Part shown: positions 55,529 through 64,000 of the stretch, in pieces | Layout: every line of letters starts with the position of its first letter | Numbering within the stretch: position 1 is the stretch's first letter | Notes under the pieces: generated by a model | Told to the model about the DNA's origin: nothing | The model's input: the letters and a program-made list of their open reading frames with translations, nothing else | The model's database searches: none | Source of the DNA: Leptasterias polaris | Lineage: Eukaryota > Echinodermata > Asteroidea > Forcipulatida > Asteriidae | Direction: 5' to 3' | DNA: 64,000 nt | Assembly (NCBI GenBank): GCA_037783415.1 | Contig: JAZGTN010000189.1 | Location: forward strand, 372,001 to 436,000 | Program-made: the position numbers and the translations under genes

Positions 55529-57974
55529 GTGAGTTGTCTCTTTATTCCACTCTCTTGTGTTCTATTTCAGTTTGCTTTCTTAAACAATAATCTTGTTTGC
55601 TATCAATATTCAGTTCTTGAAATGTCAGGATACCCATCAAGTTGATTGAAAGACAACAAGCGACAACATGACACAAATAAAGAACCCCTTAAAAAGTGTT
55701 GTTCTTGGGTTTTGATCCCTGCAATGTTTTAAGTATTTTGACAACTTCATGAAACACTTTAAGCACTGGATGAAATGGCCAAATTCTGCCTGTACATGTA
55801 CACATGTTTGCAGCGTTTTAGCTAGCGAGTCGTGCAGCCGTGTTTTGCACGGCCAGTTTTCTGAAAACACGGCCTATTTTTTCAAGCACGGCTTTTGTGC
55901 TGTAAATCAAGCCGTGCACCACATTTGTACAAAATATGGGCTGAATTGAATGCTTTTCCCTTCCAAAAACATGACAAAAATATTTTTAAAGTTTAATAAT
56001 ATTGGAAAAAGACATGAAAACATTGTTTACTCCGATCGAACAATTAGGCCCTATATTATCATATTATTATCCCAAAAGACGCAAGTTGTAGCAAGTGTTA
56101 GTCGGGTACCCCGTGTTTGGTAAAAAAAAGGCAAAATAAACTCTAGGAACCATACCACTCCCCTCGTTATCACATGGATGCCCCATTGACGATTGAATGG
56201 GCGCTTAATTAGCCATGGGATCTTGTAAACTTGTAAACTTACCTGTTGTAACCATAGACCAAGTGTTTTAACGGACGAAACAAAGAGAGAACATGACATA
56301 AAAGAAACGACAGTTACCGTAACAGGTTTTGTCTCGAAGGTAAAGGTTAATGACTCCAAATCCAATTTCTCCCAAATTTTGTTTTCGTAATTAGGCAGTC
56401 GCCAAATTCGATTCAAAACAGCAGCGGGCGAGTCAAAACCTTATTATTACAAACAATTTGGCTCTAGTCGTGAGAAAAATTAGTTTTCCTTGTCACAATT
56501 AATATGTAAGTGGGAAGGTCTACGGTGGTGAAATCTGTGGTATTTTAAGCTTGTGAAATGGTTCTAAATGTCTGAAATTTTTTTCTACGATTGACTCTTG
56601 CCATTGCCGTGATCATCAAAGATTTGATGCTTGCTTGCCATCAATCACCACTATCTACCACGTGTCACACGCACCAGGCCCGCACAGAGCTAAACACAAA
56701 ACCACTTGTTTGTGTAGTGCAGCCACAGGGTCCAAAGTTCATCTACATGTATCAGCACGCTGTGATTGGCTGTAGATAATATCAATATTCATGAAGAAAG
56801 CTTGGCTAGACTTCAACTCGACACATGTTCACAAGTAGAGTAAAAAGTAGTTGCACAGTGTGGAGTGGAGGCTATGAATTTCTGTACTACACACGTCTTT
56901 GTACTAAGGCTACTAAAACATCGAGAACGTTCGCTGGGGGACCTTGTTTTAACGCTGCCTTCGCAATGCCACCGAAGTGCGTTATTGTTGGGTGGTGCTT
57001 TGTCAATGTTGAACATTTACTGCTCATTGAATTGCGAAGACGCCGAAGCAAAAAAGGTTCTGAATTAATAGATCCTCAAATCAGGAATCCATTGATATGG
57101 TTGTTTATGAAAAAAACACCATTAAGGGCAAAAGTTAGGCGATGACGATTGTTAAAAATACATAGTTTTGTGAACTTCAATTCCGTGTTTTCCCCCACAA
57201 CTCTTCAAAATGTGCACACCACATGCGGGCCCATGGAAAAGAAATTGCAAACGAGTTTGATTTTAGTCCATCCAGCAAAAAAAAACCCAAAAAACAGAAC
57301 ACCAGTTTAGGAAAGCCCCTCTTATTTAAAAAATGAACAAAAGGGGGCAAAACAATTCAAACAATTTGACAATAATACATATTATTCAATCAAAACATTC
57401 AAAATGACAGGTAATCATGAAAAGATCATTTGAAATTTGCCAAAAGGTTAAACAAATCATTGTGAAATTTTAAAGATGCCTTGGCCTATTTAATATATCC
57501 TTTAAAATTGTTAAATTGTAATTCTTGAGGTATTGATTTTTGTGGTCTAAACAAAGTCTCATCCTCAAAGACAAAAAGTTCATTTTTTAGAATGAACTCC
57601 ACAAAAAAATTATTTATAGGAGCCTACATTGCAACCCAAACTCAGGGCACAGAATACATCAGCGAATAAGAGAGTATACAATCAGTAAATGGAGCTTCCC
57701 GGTAGGCCTTAAACCAATCGATAAACAAAGTTACATTTTCAAGGTAATTTGAATGCGCGCTCTGTGTGGATTTTCGGTAAAAACAGTTGCAATCCCTATT
57801 TTTCAATTCGCACTCCCACTTTTCAAATCCTAGCTACATGTTAACACTGCATTTTTGTATTACATCCTGAAAATGGTCTAAGATGGGATTTACGTAGGTA
57901 ATGGAATAGCTACATGTATTTATACCTGTTAGTGTTTTATTTCTTTATTATCAATGGTTTTTGCTCCATTGCAG
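55529..57974. other. OCRL intron 6
   Basis: No gene recognised. 55820-55925 holds repeated GCCGTG(T/C)/CACGGC words. A 106-codon frame at 56825-57145 (containing MPPKCVIVGWCFVN) begins like some THAP or zinc-finger transposase N-termini but shows no further ligands. 56690-56800 resembles 41160-41240 weakly (CATGCTGTGATTGGC-type word). Confidence 0.5.
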
Positions 57975-58161
57975 GTTTGGAGTCTAAAACATTGAGTTCA
58001 TTGTTGGGCTTTGAAGATGACTTTACGGATGCTGTTAAAACATCAACTTTACAACCAACAGGAACTCTGTATGAGAATGCCTCCACAGCCTCTATTACCA
58101 ACTCAAGTTCCACTGGATCCCTTGATCTGCTATTGGAGCAATCCAACAAATCCTCTACACT
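57975..58161 (+). CDS. OCRL: OCRL/INPP5B-type phosphatase exon 7 (FEDDF motif)
   Basis: Acceptor CTCCATTGCAG, donor ACACT|GTGAGT. 187 bases, entering after one base and leaving two. It encodes residues about 282-343: SLESKTLSSLLGFEDDF (FEDDF at about 294-298) and a Ser/Thr/Asn-rich stretch ending LDLLLEQSNKSS. FEDDF matches the AP2 alpha-appendage motif FEDNF found at the equivalent linker position of vertebrate OCRL and absent from INPP5B, a useful argument for OCRL-like function. Confidence 0.78.
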
Positions 58162-58375
58162 GTGAGTGTCTTTTAATAGCCGTTTGATATGATTGTATGA
58201 GTCTACTTTGGCCTGTGTTTACATTGGGCAGGAGACAGATCCTCTCATAGTCATTTTGAAACATTGTTCCTGGATTTTAAAGAGCCAACCTAATGTTTAA
58301 GCCACTGCCTGGTAACGTTACAGATCCATTCTGATGAGTTCAAACACTAAAAACCTGAAGAGGTCAAGTTCTTAA

Positions 58376-58747
58376 AGGGACACGTTGCCTTGGATCGGGC
58401 GAGTTATGAAAAGCGTTTAGTAACCGTTTGTTATAAAATGCATTAAAAAGATGGTTTAAAAGTAGAATACAATGATCCACACAAATATGCCTCAAAATTG
58501 CGTGGTTTTCCCTTTACTTTGCAAACTAACACGATCTGCCATTTTGTGGAGTCAAAAATTTGACTCCCATAATGGCCTGCCGTGTTAGTTCCAGATGTAA
58601 AAGGAAAACCACGCAATTTCGAGGCATATTTGTGTGGATCATTGTATTCTACTTTTAAAACATCTTTCTAACCATATGCATTTTATAACAAACTGTTACA
58701 AACGCTTTTCATAGACCAACTCGCCCGATCCAAGGCAACGTGTCCCT
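58376..58747. mobile_element. piggyBac-like MITE, 372 bp, TTAA flanks
   Basis: It is flanked by TTAA at 58372-58375 and 58748-58751. AGGGACACGTTGCCTTGG at the left and CCAAGGCAACGTGTCCCT at the right begin very long inverted arms of about 150 bp each, including GATCCACACAAATATGCCTC and AATTGCGTGGTTTTCC. The loop contains AGTCAAAAATTTGACT. TTAA target duplication is the piggyBac signature. Non-coding. Confidence 0.85.
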
Positions 58748-58992
58748 TTAATGTATTTCACTTGATTTCACACGATTTCACTTGAGTAAGCTAAAAGAGT
58801 AAAAACATACAAAGGAATGATGTACTGACTTGAAACTTAATTAAATCTTGCAACCTACATGTACATGTACACACAGACTCATGAAAACTGGAACAAAGTG
58901 TTATCAAATATAAAAGTCTTGTAAACTGAAGTTCCATGCAAAGTTCCATGCAACTTGAACAGTGCATGTTTCAGTTGAATGACCTTGATTAG

Positions 58993-59083
58993 GCAAAAAA
59001 AACAGTTTTGTTTCCGGTGAAACGACTGACACATACTACCTTAACTTTACGGCGCGACCCTAACATTTTTATTCGGCTCAAAG
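58993..59083. repeat. Dispersed repeat, second copy of 9362-9440
   Basis: See 9362-9440: same ordered words in the same orientation. The remaining intron (58752-59918) has no recognised gene. Confidence 0.55.
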
Positions 59084-59918
59084 CATGCAAAAAGAAAAAA
59101 GAAAACAAAAAAAGACAATGAAAGATTAAAGCACCCCATGATTCCAAATGGTCTGACGTTGACCAAACACAGAACACATCAAGAAAAGTTTACTGATATC
59201 TGCGTGATTTGACTCTGTATTGTGATCCTTCTGCCCGTGTAACCGATTATCCTACCAGTGAAAACTACCAACGTTTGATCTTTCAATGGTTTTCAGTCAC
59301 GCTGATCATTATAAGAATGTTCCGGTAAAGGCACAGCACACGCCTGTGTACACACTCTGTGGACACTTGATCACACTAGGGAAACAAAAATGAGCATGTT
59401 TTGCCCATTCTACGGATCTGCAGTTTGAGCTGCCAACTCTGCAGAGTGCAATTTTCTGCAAATTGTGCAAATCTTTAGAATGCAATCAACACAAACTAGC
59501 TCTTTTTTGAGAAACATATACGACACAATTGTACCATCATATTAACTAGTGCTCAACATCTCTTGCACATCGTACCTGAGTTTTATAGCGGGCTTGGATG
59601 GATTGTAAGTAGGGCAAATTTATCAGAATAAAATTATTTAATAAATAAATAAATTTCCGACCCTATTTTGAAATGGCATGTAACTGAAAAACATAACTTT
59701 TTTTGCCTTATTAGTTTTAATTTATTTATTTGTTAAATATTTCTGATGAAAGGGTGTGTTTAGGAAAACATACATCTGCATGTTGTATGCAAAATGAGAT
59801 GTACTTCTTATGTAGCATGACAATAACAATCACAAATGTAGGAGCACATTATCAAGTAATATGTGTACTGACTGCATAAACATTATGGGAAGTTATTTGA
59901 CTTGGTTCATATTGACAG

Positions 59919-60261
59919 TATGCCTGAGGATGAGGCTGATTGGGGAGGCTATGCTACAATCAAACCTGTCTTCAAGCCTGCTGGAATCAGACATGAAATT
60001 CTTAAAAGAAGAGAAAAAGACTACACCTTCCCTCATAACTTTCGAGTGTTTGTTGGCACATGGAATGTCAATGGTCAAACCGCATCAGAAGATTTGGAAG
60101 CATGGTTGAATGTAGATGACATGAAAGCTGATATATATGCCATTGGTTTTCAAGAATTGGATTTAAGCAAAGAAGCATTCCTCTTCAATGACTCAGCCAG
60201 AGAGGAAGAATGGAACAAAGCCATTGAGAAAGCTTTACAGAGGGTTGGTGCTTACTTCAAG
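59919..60261 (+). CDS. OCRL: OCRL/INPP5B-type phosphatase exon 8 (catalytic domain start)
   Basis: Acceptor ATATTGACAG, donor TTCAAG|GTACTT. 343 bases; one base completes the previous codon and the exon ends in phase 0. It encodes residues about 344-458. FRVFVGTWNVNGQ (about 385-397) is the first signature of inositol polyphosphate 5-phosphatases, with the conserved Asn residues, and IGFQELDLSKEAF (about 419-431) carries the metal-binding Glu (about 423). EEEWNKAIEKAL follows as in INPP5B (EEEWFKAVSEGL). The enzyme removes the 5-phosphate from PI(4,5)P2 and PI(3,4,5)P3 on endosomal and Golgi membranes. The match is unambiguous for the OCRL/INPP5B subfamily. Confidence 0.93.
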
Positions 60262-60689
60262 GTACTTATGTGCAGTCTGTCATTCTGATTCTAAAGAGAT
60301 TTTGCATCAGGAAGTTTGTAGTTAATTAACCTTGCAAGAAATGATACAATGTACATGGTGGCAGACTACAGATTATTTATTGTGTGTGAACTTTTTACTC
60401 TAAAAGATTTTCAAATTATTGCTACTGTTAAAACGAATTATATTTAAGATTTGTTTAGATCTTCAAGCTTCAACATTTCCAAAGCACGCTATCTTGAGTC
60501 TGTATGTCTTCAAGATTCTTTGAAATGTTTTGGGTTGATATTGTTACTCTACCAGTATTGTTTACATGTATGTATTGAAGTTCACAGACTATTGTTGGGT
60601 GTGTTTACTACTGTGAGGTGTTTAGGCTGACAGCACTTGTTATTGTTGTAACGTACTTACAATTATGTTTTGAAATTATTTGGTTTAAG

Positions 60690-60806
60690 GTGAAGCTGGT
60701 GCGTTTGGTTGGAATGATGCTTCTTGTATTTGCTATGGAGAGACATAAACCCTTCATCCATGATGTCATTGCTGAAACTGTCGGCACAGGAATCATGGGC
60801 AAAATG
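60690..60806 (+). CDS. OCRL: OCRL/INPP5B-type phosphatase exon 9
   Basis: Acceptor TTTGGTTTAAG, donor AAAATG|GTGAGT. 117 bases, phase 0 at both ends. It encodes [20 protein letters not shown] and ends [11 protein letters not shown], nearly the same as vertebrate OCRL ([13 protein letters not shown] ... [11 protein letters not shown]). The next exon should start with GNKGG, followed by NSHLAAH, GDLNYR and PAWCDRIL signatures, then the ASH and RhoGAP-like domains, none of which lie in the window. Confidence 0.93.
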
Positions 60807-60839
60807 GTGAGTTCAAAATATGGTTACAAACTAATCCAG

Positions 60840-61190
60840 CTGTGTATGCGTGAGTAGGTAACCACATACAAACCGGGGACCTATAACAAAATAGGACAAT
60901 AGGTCCACGGTTCGGGAAAGGTCCACGGTTGGAAAACGTGTACAAAACCAATTTGAGCTGTTGTAAAAAAGAGGGACAATAGGAGGTCCACGATTGCAGG
61001 CGTATACACACTTGGGTGCGTGGGTGAGTAGGTAACCACATTCAAACCGGGGACCTATAACAAAAGAGGACAATAGGTCCACGATTGCTATCACAAAGGA
61101 AAGCATTGTGGTCCACGGTTGCTATCACAAAGAGTTGAACAAAGGAGGGTCCACGATTGCAGGCTGTTACACACTTGGGTGTGTGTGTAC
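60840..61190. repeat. Two-copy direct duplication, about 180-bp unit
   Basis: GTGAGTAGGTAACCACAT appears at 60850 and 61023, AAACCGGGGACCTATAACAA at 60871 and 61044, and GGTCCACGATTGCAGGC with ACACTTGGGTG at 60983 and 61149. Internal GGTCCACG(G/A)TTG words repeat seven times. Located just inside the intron after exon 9; the first copy overlaps sequence directly downstream of the donor. Confidence 0.8.
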
Positions 61191-61260
61191 TACTCAGATT
61201 CCACATGGCTGTATGCTGCATTAGCACAAATGTGTCTCATCTAATGCCATCGTGTACTAT

Positions 61261-62532
61261 CACCGCATTTACACTTGATCCGGCGAGGGCGATCAAAGGA
61301 GGATCAGATCCTGCAAGGGCGATCAACAGCTAGTGTAAACGCAAGAGCGATCAGGATCTGATCCTCCTTTTTGATCCCCCTTTATTGCGGGATCAAAGGA
61401 GGATCTGATCCTGCAAGGTGGATCAAAAACAAAGTGTAAACGCAAAGCAGGATCAGACCCCGCAATTTGACCCACCGACTTCTGGTCTCGTCGAACAGAC
61501 TGGGGCGCCGAGTTGAAAAAAGAAGCCGCGAAAGCTTGTAAACAACCAGTGCAATGCAAGCGTCCCGTACACTGGTTCCAACACGTAAACACAGCATTTC
61601 TGTGCACAAAAGAACATTACACGATTTAAATGGTACTTGGCATTTGCATTCCTGTTCTGCAACAAACGTGATGAACCACATGCTTCGACCTGTTTCCTTC
61701 TCGTTCGTTTTTCTAATAATTTCTCTTTAACACGGTTTTCATTACTAATGTATGTAGGGCCAATGATTTTCTGTTTCAGAAAAGTGCAAATTCCGTTTGA
61801 AGAAAACATGAACAAAATTCTGTTTCATGTTCAAAAACTCTCAATTAATCAACGGCCGATTCAGTTCGGAGTTCGCAATTTCTTAAATGTATGTAAATAT
61901 TGCACTGATCGCTGCAACAAAAATAAATTAGAAGCATGTACAATGTAACAGTCGCTGTGGTGTCAAATATTGCACATCGTGTACTTCTCAAGACAAAAAC
62001 AGACCGTCAGCCATTCTGTTTTCGCTTTGGCGACAAAATGTTGAAAGTTTACGGTTGATTTTAGACCTTTATGAGTGAACAATCAATGTGTGTGTTCATA
62101 TAGAGCAGGGGTAAGCTAGTTTGTGTGTGGTTGTTGATTTAAAGGGAGGGAGAAAATGCAATTTGGGTGCAGAATCCTCGAATTCCGTCCGTTTTCCGAG
62201 ATCGCGGAAAATCATTGGCCCTACATTAGCATTTGAAAATCATTTTGTGTATTCCATATTTTGTATGTTCTTGTCGCAGTATTAGTATATTTAAGGTTAT
62301 AGTCTTGATGGTGGTTTTCACGTTGTTTCTTGGACGACATGGCCATATGTAGCTGAGGCTCTTGTACGGGGTCACACGAGCAGTGTGGAACTTCCGTTCA
62401 ACAGGCGCCGGGCAAAGTGGATCAATGCGAGATCAGACTCAAGTCTAAACGCGTCAGCGATCAGTTTGATCGCCCTTGTAGGATCTGATCCTCCTTTGAT
62501 CGTCCCTTGCCGGATCCAGTGTAAACGTGGTG
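61261..62532. mobile_element. TIR element, 1.27 kb, TAT duplication
   Basis: The left end CACCGCATTTACACTTGATC and the right end, complementing to CACCACGTTTACACTGGATC, extend into CGGCRAGGGCGATCAAAGG and AGGATCAGATCCT. Flanks are TAT at 61258-61260 and 62533-62535. The left part has several GATCAAAGGAGGATC(A/T)GATCC words as inner tandem/inverted repeats. A 103-codon frame at 61637-61948 (with late CKYCTDRC cysteines) has no recognised domain. Confidence 0.75.
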
Positions 62533-62535
62533 TAT

Positions 62536-63171
62536 GTCAACCTGGGCCATATGTTGTGTAGTCAATCTGATTTTGTCTCGTGCAGTTGCAGGGAAAACAG
62601 CTCGCAAAATAAATGTTTGTTCACATCCATGCATCTTTACAAATAAAAAAACTCTAATCGTGTACTTTTCGTACTTTAACTCTAATCGTAATTATGGTGT
62701 CACATGCGATGTTCAAAAACTTATAAATGTTTTTTGTTTTTGTTATCTCCAGAACTAAGCTAGATGTTTTCAGAATTTATACTTCAAACAAAAGGTCTTG
62801 AAAAACCCACATGTACATGTAACATTTTGACATTATCTTCTGGTTGAAACTAAAGTAGTAAAATTATCCACTTGAAGGCCATTTTGGAGTCATTAGCTTT
62901 TATTTATTAAAACACTACAAAATGGATGTTTCAATTCATTGTGTCATGACATCATCAAACATTATATTATACTCAGACAATAACAAAATGCAATAAGCTT
63001 AGCCAATATGTGATTTTCCGCCACAGCTTGACACTGCAATTTATTTAAGTGCTATTCATACCTGCAATTAAATGCCAAAATTAATAACACTATTTAAAAC
63101 AACAATTTGTAAAATGGCAAGGAGCCGGATACCAGACATAGGGCAAAACCGGCTGACAGACAAACAAAACA
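62536..63171. other. OCRL intron 9, unassigned
   Basis: AT-rich intronic sequence with ACATGTACATGT at 62810. No gene recognised. Confidence 0.55.
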
Positions 63172-63201
63172 TACATGTAACAATGGACAACCATAAACAC
63201 A

Positions 63202-63415
63202 GTGGCCACACCAAGGACTACCACGCCCTTACCAAAGTGGCCACACCAACAACAAAAGTGACCACACCAAGGACTATACCAAGCCCTTTTACCAAAGTGG
63301 CCACAAAAAGGATTACCACGCCCTCACCAAAGTGACCACACCAAGGACAATCAAGCCCTTTTACCAAAGTGGCCACACCAAGGGGGGTACCACATCCTTA
63401 CCAACATAAAACACA
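63202..63415. repeat. Minisatellite, 36-bp AGTGGCCACACCAAGGACTA unit
   Basis: Five to six degenerate units containing AGTG(G/A)CCACACCAAGGAC and C(A/T)GCCCTTTTACCAA. The plus-strand frame through it (repetitive TKVTTP/RTIPSPF-like residues) is a repeat by-product. Confidence 0.85.
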
Positions 63416-63589
63416 GCTGAGCTAGGACAACCACGCTCAGGTGTATCCACACATGAACATTGTGGGGGTCTAGTGACCCCAATACAGTTCAAAAACATGT
63501 CACGCACCTTGCCTGAACCATTCACCTACATGTATGCACACTGTGCATCTATCAATGAAGTATTTAAAAAGTCCTACATAAAAATGCTA

Positions 63590-63750
63590 TTCCCCAAGTT
63601 GGAAAACGAGGGGGAAGAATGGCCCCGGCGGAACCGCCGGGCACCCTAAATCTAACTTTACCATTAATTATAAGTGATAAAAAGAGAGAAGTGTATCCCA
63701 GTCCTAGTAACACATCATAAATTCCCCAAGTTGGAAAACGAGGGGGACAG
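63590..63750. repeat. Direct repeat CCCCAAGTTGGAAAACGAGG
   Basis: A 25-bp word (CCCCAAGTTGGAAAACGAGG plus GGGA) is present at about 63593 and again at about 63723, separated by 130 bp that contains a GGCGGAACCGCCGGG palindrome. It is probably part of a dispersed repeat; the class is unknown. 63751-64000 holds nothing recognised. Confidence 0.7.
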
Positions 63751-64000
63751 GTAAGATAGCCCGACCGAAACACGGATGGCACTATCGTAAGAAAAATTAC
63801 ATAACCTTGGCCATTACAACTAGAAATTACGTGATACAATTTTTTCTACAAATGAAATTATAATACATTTACTATTTTCTGTCATTTTCTGCGAAAAACT
63901 GCCCTTTCAAAGGTGGAGCAATAGGGGAGGAGGCGGGTTATAAAGTTTGGCTTCAATCACAAGCTGTGACAAAGTGACGCTAAGCAAGACAAATTTCCCT

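Noticed and set aside
59919..60806. Synaptojanin instead of OCRL/INPP5B.
   Set aside because: The catalytic segment aligns with the OCRL/INPP5B subfamily, and the N-terminus is PH-like with an adaptor-motif linker, not a Sac1 phosphatase domain.

Overview
This window is eukaryotic nuclear DNA: short exons with consensus GT/AG borders, multi-kilobase introns and dense, mostly decayed mobile elements. The two recognisable genes are animal genes. The repeat content (RTE, CR1/L2-like and Penelope-like retroelements, many terminal-inverted-repeat elements) and the very frequent palindrome ACATGTACATGT suggest a marine invertebrate deuterostome. An echinoderm, perhaps a sea star, is my best guess, but that is inference.

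Two genes lie head to head. On the minus strand is the 5' half of a PAXBP1 (GCFC1) orthologue: exon 1 at 17777-18026, exon 2 at 7446-7598, exon 3 at 2996-3145 and exon 4 at 2139-2405. All four join in phase to 273 codons plus one base, and the gene continues off the left edge. On the plus strand is the 5' part of an OCRL/INPP5B-type inositol polyphosphate 5-phosphatase: a tentative first coding exon at 26965-26989, then exons at 37232-37310, 38860-38957, 49561-49689, 50868-51314, 55463-55528, 57975-58161, 59919-60261 and 60690-60806. Their phases agree through all nine exons, giving exactly 497 codons: an N-terminal PH-like region, a linker rich in endocytic adaptor motifs, and the start of the catalytic domain. 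The rest lies beyond the right edge.

Region by region: 1-18 kb is PAXBP1 with introns holding a 1.1-kb TIR element, a 20-bp minisatellite, a tRNA-Leu-derived SINE, piggyBac-like remnants and a CR1/L2-like LINE split by a nested TIR element. 18-27 kb is the divergent intergenic spacer. It is dominated by a 4.6-kb fold-back element (19206-23829) with about 0.6-kb inverted arms around a 3-kb GC-rich cargo, beside copies of an unclassified 1-kb repeat. 27-61 kb is the OCRL gene. Its introns hold a TIR element, a nearly full-length RTE LINE (about 31.85-35.42 kb), an antisense LINE fragment, a Penelope-like element with 274-bp pseudo-LTRs and a hammerhead ribozyme (41853-46022), an adjoining CR1/L2-like fragment, several MITEs and a THAP-containing TIR element. 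61-64 kb is further intron with another TIR element and a minisatellite.

The items most worth follow-up are the Penelope-like element (hammerhead present, no GIY-YIG domain, the same stop codon in both copies of its 3' end), the fold-back element with GC-rich cargo, and two related TIR elements that both sit exactly between ACATGT hexamers, which may bear on the origin of the ACATGTACATGT motif.
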